Shown piece by piece: positions 36,056 through 45,618 of a stretch of DNA of 64,000 nt. Position numbers and translations under genes: made by a program. The notes below the pieces were generated by a model. The model did no database searches and was not told where the DNA came from. It worked only from the letters and a program-made list of their open reading frames with translations. Origin of the DNA: Paenibacillus sp. FSL R5-0517 (lineage in GTDB: Bacteria > Bacillota > Bacilli > Paenibacillales > Paenibacillaceae); NCBI RefSeq assembly GCF_037974355.1, contig NZ_CP150235.1:248001-312000 (forward strand), in the 5' to 3' direction. How positions within the stretch are numbered: position 1 is the first letter of the stretch; every line of letters begins with the position of its first letter.

Positions 36056-36920
36056 GGGGTTACCGATTCTGGAACTGAGAAATCTGTGCAAAACCTATGA
36101 GTTAAAGGGACACAGGGCAGTGGATGCACTGAAATCTGTTCATTTGCAGCTGTATCCCGGGGAATGTCTGGGGATTGTCGGGGAGAGTGGTAGCGGGAAG
36201 AGCACACTGGCGAGATGTGTAACCCATTTGGAGCGAGTGACTTCAGGGCAGATTCAATATCGTCAACAGGATATTACTCGATTGAATGGGAATGTGTTAC
36301 GCCAGCAACGAAAGCAGATTCAGATGGTCTTTCAGGAGCCTTCGGCTATCTTTAATCCGCGAATGAAGATTGGAGCTTTTATTCGGGAGCCACTCATTAA
36401 TTATAAAGTAATGAAGGGCCAACAAGCGGATCGGGAAGTGTTCAGGCTGTTGGAACGGGTAGGATTATCTGCCGCTACGGCGGATAAATATCCGCATGAA
36501 CTGAGCGGGGGAGAGCAGCAAAGAGCAGTCATTGCTCGTGCGATTGGAGTAGAGCCGGACATCATCCTGTTCGATGAAGCCACCTCGGCACTGGATGTTT
36601 CCATTCAGCAGCAGATCCTGGATTTGTTGGTGGAGTTGAGAAAGGAAACAGGAATCTCATCTATTTTCATATCGCATGATCTTGCAGTGGTCCAGCAAGT
36701 GAGCGACCGAATTGCCGTCATGTACCAGGGTGAGGTGGTCGAAGTTGTAGAGAGTTCACAGCTGGCTAGTTCAACGAATCATCCCTATACCCAGAGCCTG
36801 ATGGCCTCGGTGTTGTCCGTGAGAGAAATGAAGTTTAAGATGCAGGAGCGGGACGAGGAACGGGAGCAAGAACAAGAGCAGGAGAAGGAGAAGGTTTTTC
36901 AGAAGGTTCTTTCAGGATAA
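36045..36920 (+). CDS. ABC transporter ATPase, NikE-like
   Basis: A 291-residue ATPase, partner of the preceding one: Walker A GESGSGKST, Q-loop MVFQEPSAIFNPRM, signature LSGGEQQR, Walker B IILFDEATSALD and switch His in ISHDL. The ATG at 36045 follows GGAGGG by 8 nt and overlaps the NikD-like stop by 11 nt; an ATG at 36039 is too close to the ribosome site. The last 20 residues are a charged low-complexity tail rich in Glu, Gln and Lys, not usual for the family. A strong terminator follows. Confidence 0.9.
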   Translation: MAHKGLPILELRNLCKTYELKGHRAVDALKSVHLQLYPGECLGIVGESGSGKSTLARCVTHLERVTSGQIQYRQQDITRLNGNVLRQQRKQIQMVFQEPSAIFNPRMKIGAFIREPLINYKVMKGQQADREVFRLLERVGLSAATADKYPHELSGGEQQRAVIARAIGVEPDIILFDEATSALDVSIQQQILDLLVELRKETGISSIFISHDLAVVQQVSDRIAVMYQGEVVEVVESSQLASSTNHPYTQSLMASVLSVREMKFKMQERDEEREQEQEQEKEKVFQKVLSG

Positions 36921-36976
36921 TACCAATGGCGGCTTTTCGTCATGGTCTGATTAGATTATATCAATAGAATGATGCG

Positions 36977-37025
36977 AAAAGGGTTACCCCAGAAGTTCAC
37001 AGATGACTTTTAGGGTAACCCTTTT
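36977..37025. terminator. Shared terminator, metal transporter and large exported-protein gene
   Basis: AAAAGGGTTACCC and GGGTAACCCTTTT pair over 13 bp without mismatch. It is A-rich on one side and T-rich on the other, and lies between convergent operons. Confidence 0.9.
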
Positions 37026-37088
37026 GTGGTATAACAGGAACGTTGTGTGTAGTTGGGACGTGATTGTTTTTTATTGGGTGATCCCGAA

Positions 37089-40000
37089 CTAGTGTGGTAC
37101 CTGGGATTGGAAATCATTCCGGCTGGACTGATCAGCATGGTAAAAGACAATATCACCATCCTTCAGAGGCCAGGTTCTGCCTTGGACGTCTGATGGCGTT
37201 TTGTTGAAACCTTCCATCTGCCACTGATTCATCAATGGTGCATGAATGTATTGCAGATGGGGTGTCTCTGTAGTTCCATTCCGCAAGCTCTCCATATTGA
37301 AGTTCACCACGATATAACCATTCTTCAGAAAAATATTCGATTTCTCATCCAGCTGATTCTGTCGGGCGAGGGGCTCCAGATCAATACCTTTTGGTACGGC
37401 ATATACATCCGCAGGCAAGCTGTACTCCCCGTACCAGCGCTGGATTGCTGCATTAGCCCGGTCTACATTGACCCCGGAAGGAATGTCCGTTTTGGGTCCA
37501 ATGAGTGTCCGAATTGGAGCAGACAGGATCATCCAGTCATAACGACCCACCCATGTTTTTTGATGGGAAGTCTGATCGACCAGGTGAACCATATGTTCCG
37601 CCAACGTACGCTGGTTGCGTTCTTCCGCTGACAGTTCATAAGTATACTGATAACGTGCGGTATCGCCTAACTCTGTGCCGGGAACATTCCGAAGACGTGA
37701 GTTCAGGACAACAAATCGTTTCTCCAGATCCTGTGCCGATCCAATGCGAATCAGGCGTTCCTGGCCTCGATGATAGTACAGATCTACTTCTTGCCGGGAA
37801 GAACCGTCTTTACTCACAAAAGCAAAAGTGGGTGTAATTCGAATACCATCCTGTTTGCCAAACATATTGCCCTTGGTCTTCAGATCGAACTTGAAATGGT
37901 ACCCTGTCTTTACAGTTGCGTTAGCGAATCCCTGCACTGGATGGATTCCTGGTCGAATGGGTAATACAAATGGAGCCAGGTTACCCCGCGGATCACCATC
38001 GATGCTATTCATTCCAGCCCAGTAGCTAAGGCCCGTTGATTCGGGACTGCCCAGTCGCTTGCGAAATACATTTTCCCAGTTGTAATCAGAGATATCCGTG
38101 ACGTGAAAATCATATAACCTTCCGATGACATCTACCGGCACGGTGTCTGCTGCAACATGATGCGCCAGATTAGTATTGGCATCCTGTTGCTCGGTAAAGT
38201 TTGCAGGCGCATTCTCTGCAATATTGCGGAATGTAATATGATATTTCCCTTCGTCTACCCACACAGGGAGATAGAATGTGGTATCCAGTTGATTGACCGG
38301 AATATCGACCCATGTCTTGGCGGGAATAAACTGACTCCGGTCTGCGTTGTAGACATCAAACGGGAATTGCACCTGTTTAATTCGAAAATATTTGGCATAG
38401 TCCCGATTCCCATAACCGGGATAACTTGCTGCATCCAAGTGCTGTCCTGATGTAGGGATTCGCACAATGAATGGACGTTCCAAAATGAGTGCGGCGCTGG
38501 TTGCGTCCGGTATCGTTTTCTGATTATGTGGCTGATCATCCGACACCCAGGCGTAGTTAACAACAGGGGTGTGAACTGTAACGGTGTTGATACCATTAAT
38601 CGGCAATATTTTATTGGCACCACCGTTCACGTTACCGGGTAGCAAATCATAATAGATCTCGCCCGAACTCGTTGTGCTGGCTTTATTCAACAGGGAATTG
38701 CTGATCATGTTCCCCGGTTTGTACAAGACATCGCGACCAATCGTCGTTGGATTGGGAATGTTGGATGGCGTTGGTCCATCCTTGGTTGCTTCTACATCAT
38801 TCATAATGGTTGTGTTGTTGAACTTCACCAAATCATTATTCACTTTACTTTGAGGTGTGTTTGTTTCAGCCATCCCTTTTAACCGTGATGTATCATCAGG
38901 TACACTGGGTGGAGAGTTCAAGCCTCCTGTAAGTTTGGGTGGAGCATATGAGATTGAAGTGGTTTGCCCTGGTCGTACATGGCTTTCTACGGATTCATCA
39001 TTTTTAGACTCCAGTGTTGGTGGTGTGTAACCTGATGGATTCATCGTAACGGTCTCACCGGGCAAAGCGTAATTGTTCATGGTTGCTTTAGCGATCTTGT
39101 ATACTTCCAAGTTATTAATTTTCCAGTAGGAGTAGTCTCTTGTGATTTGGAAGTTGTATGGCTTGGGTACCGTGTCGTTCGCAGGTACAGGTGTCCCTGG
39201 TCTACAACCATCATCATCACATTCCTCTGGTCCAGGTACTGTCCACTCTCTGTCGTACGAGATGGTGACATTACAGTTGTATGTAACTTTACCGCTCATT
39301 TTCGCCCAGGCATGTTTAAATAGATAATTGTCAGCAAAGGCATTTGTGTAGAGTGATTCGGAAGTAGGGATTCCTTTTAATACATTGAATGTCTCATTAT
39401 CTCTGTTATCTGACTTAATAACTCCGTTGGCATTTGGATCGAGATCATTCATGCTCATGATGGTTCCACCTGAAGGTGGTCCAATCGTTGGTGTGCAACC
39501 TCCACCACCGCCCCCGTTACCGTCACCATCACCTCCAGGGCCCGGATCTTCTTCAACGCCAATGTTGGTTGTGGTAGTTAGCTCAAAATCATCCTTCTTC
39601 CACAATACGGTGATAGTTGTTGTTCCTCTGCTGACGGCTTGAACTAATCCGGAGTTACTAACCGTAGCGACACCAGGATTGGAAGATTCCCAAGTCGTTG
39701 TACCACCGCTGCCGGTATTCACATTGGTCTCTGCTCCAAAGTTTCCATCTCCATTTTTGGTTTTGACGGTTGCATTCAATTGTTTGGACTGGTTCAAGCT
39801 AAGTTGACCTCCAGCGGAGAGGTTGATCTCTTTGGTTATTTCAGCAACGGCCCGCCAATATAAATCTGTGTTGAATTGATAGTCAGCATTCCATTTGGAA
39901 GGGTAATATTCTTCCGTTTTGATAGGTGGAATAGCACCACCAATTTGAGTGGTGAATTTTGTGTTACGACCTGTAAATGATTCAACAGAAACCAAGATGG

Positions 40001-40460
40001 GCAGCCCTGGCTCATAGTAAGCTGTATTATCCATGTAGTGAGGTTCTTTAGATTTATCAGTTATTTCCGTAGAAGAATGTGCTTCACCTCCTTTATCAAA
40101 GTACTCAGTCGGAATATAAACATCTTTATTCAAATCAAGGTCAACACAGATTGTTGAAGATACCGGAAGATTTTTGGTGGGATCGTTTTCTAGCTCGATG
40201 TTATTGCACTGGCCATCAACCTTCCATTTTAGATTGTCAATTTGGTAAATATATACACCTATATTGGTTTTCTTTTTCCCTTCAACAGGGATCACCTTTT
40301 TTTGTGACTTCGCTGGTGTAGAAGGCTCCATATGGGATGTGTTTATTTCCGGTTTAATTCCAGGTCCTCCACCTGCAGAGGCCTGAGTTACTGATGATAC
40401 AAGTAATACGAGTGATAACACGAACAACGCCATTTTTTTAACAGCTTTTTTTCCCTTCAA
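37089..40460 (-). CDS. Large exported protein with Big2-like domain, 1123 aa
   Basis: A secreted protein with a clear signal peptide (basic start, ALFVLSLVLLVSSVTQASA). Residues about 215-303 form a bacterial Ig-like Big2 domain (WESSNPGVATVSNSGLVQAV), followed by an Asp/Gly-rich linker (about 305-321) and an approximately 800-residue C-terminal part that I do not recognise; it may belong to the DUF5704 group found in Paenibacillus, from memory only. Six Cys residues (including C85, C105 and C322) could form three disulfides. The start is a TTG at 40460 with AGAGGG about 8 nt upstream. It lies 11 nt after an SLH protein gene, so it is likely a surface partner of that protein. Confidence 0.7.
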   Translation of the reverse strand: MKGKKAVKKMALFVLSLVLLVSSVTQASAGGGPGIKPEINTSHMEPSTPAKSQKKVIPVEGKKKTNIGVYIYQIDNLKWKVDGQCNNIELENDPTKNLPVSSTICVDLDLNKDVYIPTEYFDKGGEAHSSTEITDKSKEPHYMDNTAYYEPGLPILVSVESFTGRNTKFTTQIGGAIPPIKTEEYYPSKWNADYQFNTDLYWRAVAEITKEINLSAGGQLSLNQSKQLNATVKTKNGDGNFGAETNVNTGSGGTTTWESSNPGVATVSNSGLVQAVSRGTTTITVLWKKDDFELTTTTNIGVEEDPGPGGDGDGNGGGGGGCTPTIGPPSGGTIMSMNDLDPNANGVIKSDNRDNETFNVLKGIPTSESLYTNAFADNYLFKHAWAKMSGKVTYNCNVTISYDREWTVPGPEECDDDGCRPGTPVPANDTVPKPYNFQITRDYSYWKINNLEVYKIAKATMNNYALPGETVTMNPSGYTPPTLESKNDESVESHVRPGQTTSISYAPPKLTGGLNSPPSVPDDTSRLKGMAETNTPQSKVNNDLVKFNNTTIMNDVEATKDGPTPSNIPNPTTIGRDVLYKPGNMISNSLLNKASTTSSGEIYYDLLPGNVNGGANKILPINGINTVTVHTPVVNYAWVSDDQPHNQKTIPDATSAALILERPFIVRIPTSGQHLDAASYPGYGNRDYAKYFRIKQVQFPFDVYNADRSQFIPAKTWVDIPVNQLDTTFYLPVWVDEGKYHITFRNIAENAPANFTEQQDANTNLAHHVAADTVPVDVIGRLYDFHVTDISDYNWENVFRKRLGSPESTGLSYWAGMNSIDGDPRGNLAPFVLPIRPGIHPVQGFANATVKTGYHFKFDLKTKGNMFGKQDGIRITPTFAFVSKDGSSRQEVDLYYHRGQERLIRIGSAQDLEKRFVVLNSRLRNVPGTELGDTARYQYTYELSAEERNQRTLAEHMVHLVDQTSHQKTWVGRYDWMILSAPIRTLIGPKTDIPSGVNVDRANAAIQRWYGEYSLPADVYAVPKGIDLEPLARQNQLDEKSNIFLKNGYIVVNFNMESLRNGTTETPHLQYIHAPLMNQWQMEGFNKTPSDVQGRTWPLKDGDIVFYHADQSSRNDFQSQVPH

Positions 40461-40471
40461 ATATAATCCCT

Positions 40472-41749
40472 CTAATCTGTGGCTATTACGCTGTAAGCGG
40501 GTCCTTCTTTGGTCACAAGACTGACAGCAAAAGTAAGTTCTTTATCAAAATGTAAGAGTCCTCTACTCCAGTAGACTGGATTATTAACAGCGAATACACC
40601 TCTAGTTTTTGTGAAATCATTAATTACGGGACCAGCATATGCAGCAAAGGCTTTCGAAGTTGGAGAATTCATAGGATTAATTGTTGCTGAATTAAGTAAA
40701 CTTCCCGCTTGTAGTGCATTCATGGTAGTACTTTTCACGTTCAATTCAAGTTCCGCAAAAGAATAATAAGCTCCTCGTACCAAGGTGTATCCCTCATCTA
40801 CAAAAACCGGGTAATAAATACTCCTTTCAGAACCCTTTGCAAAGGTATTAACAATAATCCAATTTTTTATCTTGAGATCGGCATATTTAGTATCTGTAAT
40901 AATATTTTTATTACGAACTTTCGAGAAGTCGTCTGTAACCTCACTGTAGTCAACGTCGGGTCCAACCTTTTTCTCAGGCGTTTTTTTGTAAGATGGCGCA
41001 ATAATACTCAGATTCGTTCCCGTCAAGCCCACCGCTCGCAGCTCATTCAGCCCCTGAAAATCAGCAGGTTTTGTCTTCGCAACTGCTGCATAACGGGCGA
41101 TCAATACAGCTACTTCAGCTCTTGTTGTCGTACGATCGACACCAAATGTTTTATCGTTTGCTACACTCATCAGTCCCGTTCCCAGTGCAACAGCGACTGC
41201 ATTTTTTTGTGCGCTTGCGAGTTTACCTGTGAAATATTCCTTTGCAGGCACAACGGTGTTGGTCACATCAGAGAGTGCTTGTTTGTACTCAGGATCAACC
41301 ACGGTTAGCCCTTGCGTCAGCCAAGTAGCCATCTCGCCTCGTTGAAGAGCACCTTGTGCATCCAATTTTCCCTTGTAATGAGAAGGGCTGATAAAACCTT
41401 TTGCAATAGCCGTAGAGACACCACTTTTTGCCCACTCAGGTATGTCCGTGAAATTATTTTGTTCCTGAGTCAATGCATTGGGCTGGTCGGATAAACGGCC
41501 CAGGATACTTGCCATTTCAGCTTTGGTAACCGGTGAACTTGGTTTAAATGTCCCGTCAGCATACCCCTTGAAATAACCTTGTTCCACGGCCGAATTAATC
41601 GCTGACGATGCCCAGTGTGTAGCCGGAACGTCTTTGAATGTAGTTGTAGCTTGTGCAGCTTCTACAGGATTGCCAATGGCTCCAAAACCTACGATCCCCC
41701 CTGTTAATATAGCCAATGCCGTTGCGCCGGAAATCATCATTTTTTTCAT
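40472..41749 (-). CDS. Triple-SLH surface protein, 425 aa
   Basis: An exported protein with a signal peptide (KKMMISGATALAILTGGIVGF, cleavage near VEA-A) and three SLH repeats in residues about 38-230: FKDVPATHWASSAINSAVEQ near 38, FTDIPEWAKSGVSTAIAKGF near 98 and a third ending in TTRAEVAVLIARY. SLH domains bind pyruvylated cell-wall polymer, so it is wall-attached. The C-terminal 190 residues are unrecognised. GGAGAGGAG lies before the ATG. It is the first gene of a two-gene operon whose second gene is the large exported protein; the pair may form one surface structure. Confidence 0.85.
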   Translation of the reverse strand: MKKMMISGATALAILTGGIVGFGAIGNPVEAAQATTTFKDVPATHWASSAINSAVEQGYFKGYADGTFKPSSPVTKAEMASILGRLSDQPNALTQEQNNFTDIPEWAKSGVSTAIAKGFISPSHYKGKLDAQGALQRGEMATWLTQGLTVVDPEYKQALSDVTNTVVPAKEYFTGKLASAQKNAVAVALGTGLMSVANDKTFGVDRTTTRAEVAVLIARYAAVAKTKPADFQGLNELRAVGLTGTNLSIIAPSYKKTPEKKVGPDVDYSEVTDDFSKVRNKNIITDTKYADLKIKNWIIVNTFAKGSERSIYYPVFVDEGYTLVRGAYYSFAELELNVKSTTMNALQAGSLLNSATINPMNSPTSKAFAAYAGPVINDFTKTRGVFAVNNPVYWSRGLLHFDKELTFAVSLVTKEGPAYSVIATD

Positions 41750-41848
41750 GAATCTTACTCCTCTCCATTGTCGTTTGTTGTATTTGGTATGTACGATTTA
41801 GGTTACTAGATACTAAATTTGTGATATTAATGAATATTCTACCATGTA

Positions 41849-41876
41849 ATACTAGGCTGTTGGTATGATTTATCAA
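41849..41876 (-). promoter_or_regulatory. Likely promoter of the SLH operon
   Basis: On the minus strand TTGATA (41871-41876) and TAGTAT (41849-41854) are 16 nt apart, giving a leader of about 90 nt before the ATG at 41749. Both boxes match at four or five of six positions. Confidence 0.5.
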
Positions 41877-41941
41877 TATGTTTTCTCCCCTCCACACCAC
41901 TCTTACTAATTCTCCAGACCTATATTCCCTCAAAAAAACAC

Positions 41942-41978
41942 AAAAAAAGGCCACGAATCCGCAGATTCATAGCCTTAT
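41942..41978 (-). terminator. Terminator of csaA
   Basis: On the minus strand AAGGC-TAT-GAATC pairs with GATTC-GTG-GCCTT around a TGCG loop, followed by seven or more T residues. It lies about 110 nt beyond the csaA stop. Confidence 0.75.
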
Positions 41979-42085
41979 GCTTTAAGGTCTTTAACATATG
42001 TAGTTCCTTCATAAACCATCAATACATCAAGAATACTCGATTTCCAAACATTTGAAAAGCCCATATCTTCTTATTCAATATAAAG

Positions 42086-42415
42086 TCAGGCTATCGGTGT
42101 TCCATTAGGCAATGTGCTATCTGGTGTGAGCAAGACTACATCGCCTTCACCCGGCACGCCGCCCAGCACAAGTACTTCAGAGACAAAACCCGCAATCCGG
42201 CGAGGTGGGAAATTAACTACAGCAACAACTTGTTTGCCGATGATCATGTCAGGCGTATATCGTTGGGTAATCTGAGCACTGGAGCGTTTAAGACCAAGTG
42301 GTCCGAAGTCAATTGTCATTTTAATAGCGGGTATGCGAGCTTTGGGGAAGGGTTCGGCTTCCACCACTGTACCAACCCGGATGTCATGCTGCATGAACTC
42401 TTCAAAAGTAGCCAT
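42086..42415 (-). CDS. csaA: CsaA, export-linked chaperone with tRNA-binding fold
   Basis: A 109-residue protein of the CsaA family (OB-fold, tRNA-binding domain type). Seen: FEEFMQHDIRVGTVVEAEPF at the N-terminus, MTIDFGPLGLKRSSAQITQRY in the middle and VVAVVNFPPRRIAGFVSEVLVLG at the end. CsaA in Bacillus acts as a chaperone-like factor in protein export. GAAAGGAG lies about 10 nt before the ATG, and a terminator follows, so it is a single-gene unit. Confidence 0.92.
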   Translation of the reverse strand: MATFEEFMQHDIRVGTVVEAEPFPKARIPAIKMTIDFGPLGLKRSSAQITQRYTPDMIIGKQVVAVVNFPPRRIAGFVSEVLVLGGVPGEGDVVLLTPDSTLPNGTPIA

Positions 42416-42465
42416 AGGGAGAGATCTCCTTTCAATTATGGGATTATTATAAATGAATAATTAAC

Positions 42466-42502
42466 AAAAAATCCAGATTACGCGGTATCGTAACCTGGAT
42501 TT
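42466..42502 (-). terminator. Terminator of udk
   Basis: On the minus strand AAATCCAG and CTGGATTT pair, with partial pairing of GTTACG/CGTAAT inside, followed by six T residues. It lies about 25 nt after the udk stop. Confidence 0.75.
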
Positions 42503-42525
42503 CTGTTGTGCTGCTTTGCAGCAAA

Positions 42526-43158
42526 TTAAGCGCCGTTCCAATTTTCCCCGGTGAGATATTTCTCGGTGAGGATGGATAACATCTGAATACCTACTTCATT
42601 ATGTCCGCCTTCTGGAATAATGATATCGGCATACTTTTTGGATGGCTCGATAAAAGCATCGTGCATCGGTTTTACCGTTTCGAGATATTGTTTGTACACG
42701 GATTGGATCGTGCGTCCGCGCTCTTCAATGTCCCGCAGTACTCTGCGCAGGATGCGCACATCGGAGTCGGTATCAACAAATACTTTGATGTCCATCAGAC
42801 TGCGAAGATGTTCGTCAATCAGCACATGCAATCCTTCTACAATGACAATATGGTTCGGTGCCAGTTCAACCGTCTCATTGGCAGCACGATTATCTATGGT
42901 GAAGTCATATACGGGAGCATACGCCGCTTGGCCTTTTTTCAACAAAGTGAGATGCTCAATCAACAGATCATTATCGAATGCAAATGGGTGATCGTAATTG
43001 GTGAGTCGGCGTTGCTCAGGTGTGAGCTGCGACTGGTCTTTGTAATAATTGTCTTGGGATATAAACGTGACTTTACCTGATCCCAGACGGTCGATGACGG
43101 AGCGAGCTACCGTCGTTTTACCGGAGCCGGTTCCTCCGGCGATACCAATAATGAGCAT
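42526..43158 (-). CDS. udk: Uridine kinase
   Basis: A 210-residue kinase that phosphorylates uridine or cytidine in pyrimidine salvage. Seen: Walker A GIAGGTGSGKTTVA (5-18), FISQDNYYKD near residue 35, NYDHPFAFDNDLL near residue 54 and IVEGLHVLIDE near residue 108. Length is normal for Udk. The nearest ribosome site, AGGGAGG, is about 14 nt before the ATG, longer than usual. It is followed by a terminator. Confidence 0.95.
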   Translation of the reverse strand: MLIIGIAGGTGSGKTTVARSVIDRLGSGKVTFISQDNYYKDQSQLTPEQRRLTNYDHPFAFDNDLLIEHLTLLKKGQAAYAPVYDFTIDNRAANETVELAPNHIVIVEGLHVLIDEHLRSLMDIKVFVDTDSDVRILRRVLRDIEERGRTIQSVYKQYLETVKPMHDAFIEPSKKYADIIIPEGGHNEVGIQMLSILTEKYLTGENWNGA

Positions 43159-43358
43159 GGTTGTTCCATAAGCCTCCCTAAAATGGCAGCATGATGAATG
43201 GATAAAAGCGCATCAGAAATCCTTCGTTCATGGCCTTTATCCACATGTCTGTCTCTGAATACACAATTCCTTCATTGTACCATAGCAGACGGCTTTTTTC
43301 ATCTTGGTGCATGGACCATGTTTTGCCTTCAGGGGCTTTATGCTTGTTCATATTCATT

Positions 43359-43940
43359 TTACTGCATATCTTTGGATGATACTCCCCGTGGTGACTCCCA
43401 TAGGGCCAGCAGGCGCTGTCCGATGGAACTTTTTGTGAACATATTCAGGATGACATAACCAAGAACACATCCTGTTGTATTGGCTATCAAATCGTTCAGA
43501 TCGGTGCTGCGACCGTTGCCTAAGGTTGCTCGGAGCAGCAACTGTGTTATTTCGATGAGGAAACTTACGCTCAATCCTGCGAATGCTGCTGTTCGTATCG
43601 AGTGAATCCAAGGCTTGATGAAAGGAAGCATGAACCCCAGTGGCATAAACAGCACAATGTTGAGGAGAAAGCTTGGTGCATCTGCAGTCAGAAGCGGAAT
43701 CCATTGAATGCTTTGATACCATGGGGTCTGATTGGCATAGATTCCGATGTTCACGTCGATAGGGAAAAATACAAAGTGCATAACGCTCAACATATATATG
43801 GAAAATGTGAGCATCGACACATATTGTCTGACCGTATATCTGGTTTTGCTCACCCTGGCATGGAGCATCAGGGCGAGCAGGACCAGAACGAATAATGGAC
43901 CAAGTACGATGGGAGATGAGATTGAATATTGGATGGACAT
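43359..43940 (-). CDS. VanZ-family membrane protein
   Basis: A 193-residue membrane protein with about five hydrophobic segments. The VanZ signature is clear: NIVLFMPLGFMLPFI near residue 115, FLIEITQLLL near residue 140, and RSTDLNDLIANTTGCVLGY near residue 155. VanZ in enterococci raises teicoplanin resistance, but most chromosomal members have no known role. GAAGGAG lies about 10 nt before the ATG. No glycopeptide-resistance genes are nearby. Confidence 0.88.
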   Translation of the reverse strand: MSIQYSISSPIVLGPLFVLVLLALMLHARVSKTRYTVRQYVSMLTFSIYMLSVMHFVFFPIDVNIGIYANQTPWYQSIQWIPLLTADAPSFLLNIVLFMPLGFMLPFIKPWIHSIRTAAFAGLSVSFLIEITQLLLRATLGNGRSTDLNDLIANTTGCVLGYVILNMFTKSSIGQRLLALWESPRGVSSKDMQ

Positions 43941-43973
43941 GCGATGGCTCCTTCACCAGGAAATGAGATCAGG

Positions 43974-45098
43974 CTATTGAAGCTGAATCTTCATTTCCAT
44001 TCCCTTGATGAATTGAGTGTCTTTAACCTCTTCCGTAAAATCATCCTTGATCTTGAAAGGTTTCACTATCAGATATTTTACATCCTTGGCAGTTGTGGCA
44101 TATATGCGTTCCGATTTCAGTTGGTTCCCCTCGTATAGACCTTCGCCGCTGAGAGCGGTTAGCTGCCGCCCCTGATCATCATAGACGGCGAATCCGATGT
44201 GACGCAGCTGTTCTTCCTCTTTTGCCGTAAGTGTACTCTTATCGTTCAACCCAATCACGGTAGTTAAGCGGGTGGTGACAGGGGTAACCTCCGCTTCCGT
44301 AACAGCGGCTGTATACACATCGTTGGTCATGGCTGTGTTAGGCAGAACCTGATGAACGTTTTCTGTTGATTTGGCAAAAGGAACCGTCAACTCGAACTCA
44401 TGATCGATGCCTTGCAACGTCAATTGAACCTTCGCCTCGAACTGATCCGGCAATTGTGCCGTTCCCTGATCGGAGGAAATGACCTGCTCAAAGAGCAGTG
44501 TATTCGGCTGCGTTTCTCCTACCGAACTATAGAACATACCGCTATCCGAGAGGGACCCGTCGACTTTGAAAAAGACATTCTCAATACCACTGCTCAGTTT
44601 CACAATGTCCTTGCCATTGTCATATTCACCCTGATTCAGATTCGGCGCAGTGAAATGAACCAGGAATGCAGCACGGGTACCATCATAAACCGTTTCAAGG
44701 ACTTCCAGCTTCACATCCTGGTAAGCGACCTTGCTGTTAACAGGGGTAGTCAAGCCGTCGTTGCCCGCCGTTCGCAGACCCATATCGGCTTCGATTGAGC
44801 TGAAGAGGCTTCCTACAAGTGGGATGTTGCGCAAGGAGGCGGCCATGGCCGGTGACACAAAGCCGGATGCAAATACGGTCACGCCCAATACTCCGGCTGC
44901 GATCGTCGCAGCTGCAGCCTTGTTCCATCGCTTGTTCCGGCGACTGGAGCGCAAATTTTGTTCGGTTTTTAATGTGTTTGGGGAAGCCGGCAGAGAGTCC
45001 AGTGTGGCATCAATCCGGTTACGCACAAGTTCAGACATCAGAGGACGCTCCTTCGCTTGGTTCTTTAATTCCTGATCGATATTAAACGGGTTTGACAT
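43974..45098 (-). CDS. DUF4179-type membrane protein, probable anti-sigma factor
   Basis: A 374-residue protein with a cytoplasmic N-terminus of about 60 residues, one membrane segment (AAAATIAAGVLGVTVFASGF, about residues 60-80) and a large outer part of about 290 residues, the DUF4179 pattern (MAASLRNIPLVGSLFSSIEAD next to the membrane). Its start overlaps the end of an ECF sigma gene by 17 nt, and GGGAGG lies within the sigma gene. Proteins of this arrangement usually bind and hold the partner sigma factor until an outer signal is sensed. Confidence 0.82.
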   Translation of the reverse strand: MSNPFNIDQELKNQAKERPLMSELVRNRIDATLDSLPASPNTLKTEQNLRSSRRNKRWNKAAAATIAAGVLGVTVFASGFVSPAMAASLRNIPLVGSLFSSIEADMGLRTAGNDGLTTPVNSKVAYQDVKLEVLETVYDGTRAAFLVHFTAPNLNQGEYDNGKDIVKLSSGIENVFFKVDGSLSDSGMFYSSVGETQPNTLLFEQVISSDQGTAQLPDQFEAKVQLTLQGIDHEFELTVPFAKSTENVHQVLPNTAMTNDVYTAAVTEAEVTPVTTRLTTVIGLNDKSTLTAKEEEQLRHIGFAVYDDQGRQLTALSGEGLYEGNQLKSERIYATTAKDVKYLIVKPFKIKDDFTEEVKDTQFIKGMEMKIQLQ

Positions 45099-45618
45099 GT
45101 AAGTTTACCTCCCGAAAATTTTTGAATTTTTGATATAACTCCTGCCTTGCCCGAGTAAGTCTCATTTTCACTGCACTTTCGGAAATATTCAGCGCATCGG
45201 CGACTTGACGCAGGGATAGGTCCTCAAAATAATGCAAAACGACTACAATTCGTTTCGATTCCTCCAGTCGGTCTACTGCTTCTCGCATATCGACCTCATC
45301 GTAGGGACTAGAATGCTCCCGCTTTTCTGAAGGTACCTCCGCATAAGCGGTGGATAGAGAGCGGCGGGACAGGATCGTGTTGCATTCATTGATGAGGATC
45401 CGAAACAGCCAGGTTTTGAAATACCGGGGTTCCCGGAGCGTGGGCACCGATTTATATGCGTTCAGAATGGTCTCCTGAATGGCATCGGCCACGTCCTCCT
45501 CTTTTCGCAGCATGGATTTTGCTGTATTGTACAAAGCGTTCTCAATGTCTCGAATAAGCCGGATAAAGGCTTCACGATCTCCTTGGATGGCCTGGTTAAC
45601 GAGATCGGTTGAATCCAT
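45082..45618 (-). CDS. ECF-type sigma-70 factor
   Basis: A 178-residue extracytoplasmic-function sigma factor. Region 2 is seen as LYNTAKSMLRKEEDVADAIQ and YFKTWLFRILINECNTIL; region 4 as RIVVVLHYFEDLSLRQVADA with the helix-turn-helix end ESAVKMRLTRARQELYQ. The ATG at 45618 follows AAAGGAG by 9 nt; a longer frame starting at 45660 has no such site. Regulated with the overlapping DUF4179-type gene. Its target promoters cannot be read from this window. Confidence 0.9.
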   Translation of the reverse strand: MDSTDLVNQAIQGDREAFIRLIRDIENALYNTAKSMLRKEEDVADAIQETILNAYKSVPTLREPRYFKTWLFRILINECNTILSRRSLSTAYAEVPSEKREHSSPYDEVDMREAVDRLEESKRIVVVLHYFEDLSLRQVADALNISESAVKMRLTRARQELYQKFKNFREVNLHVKPV

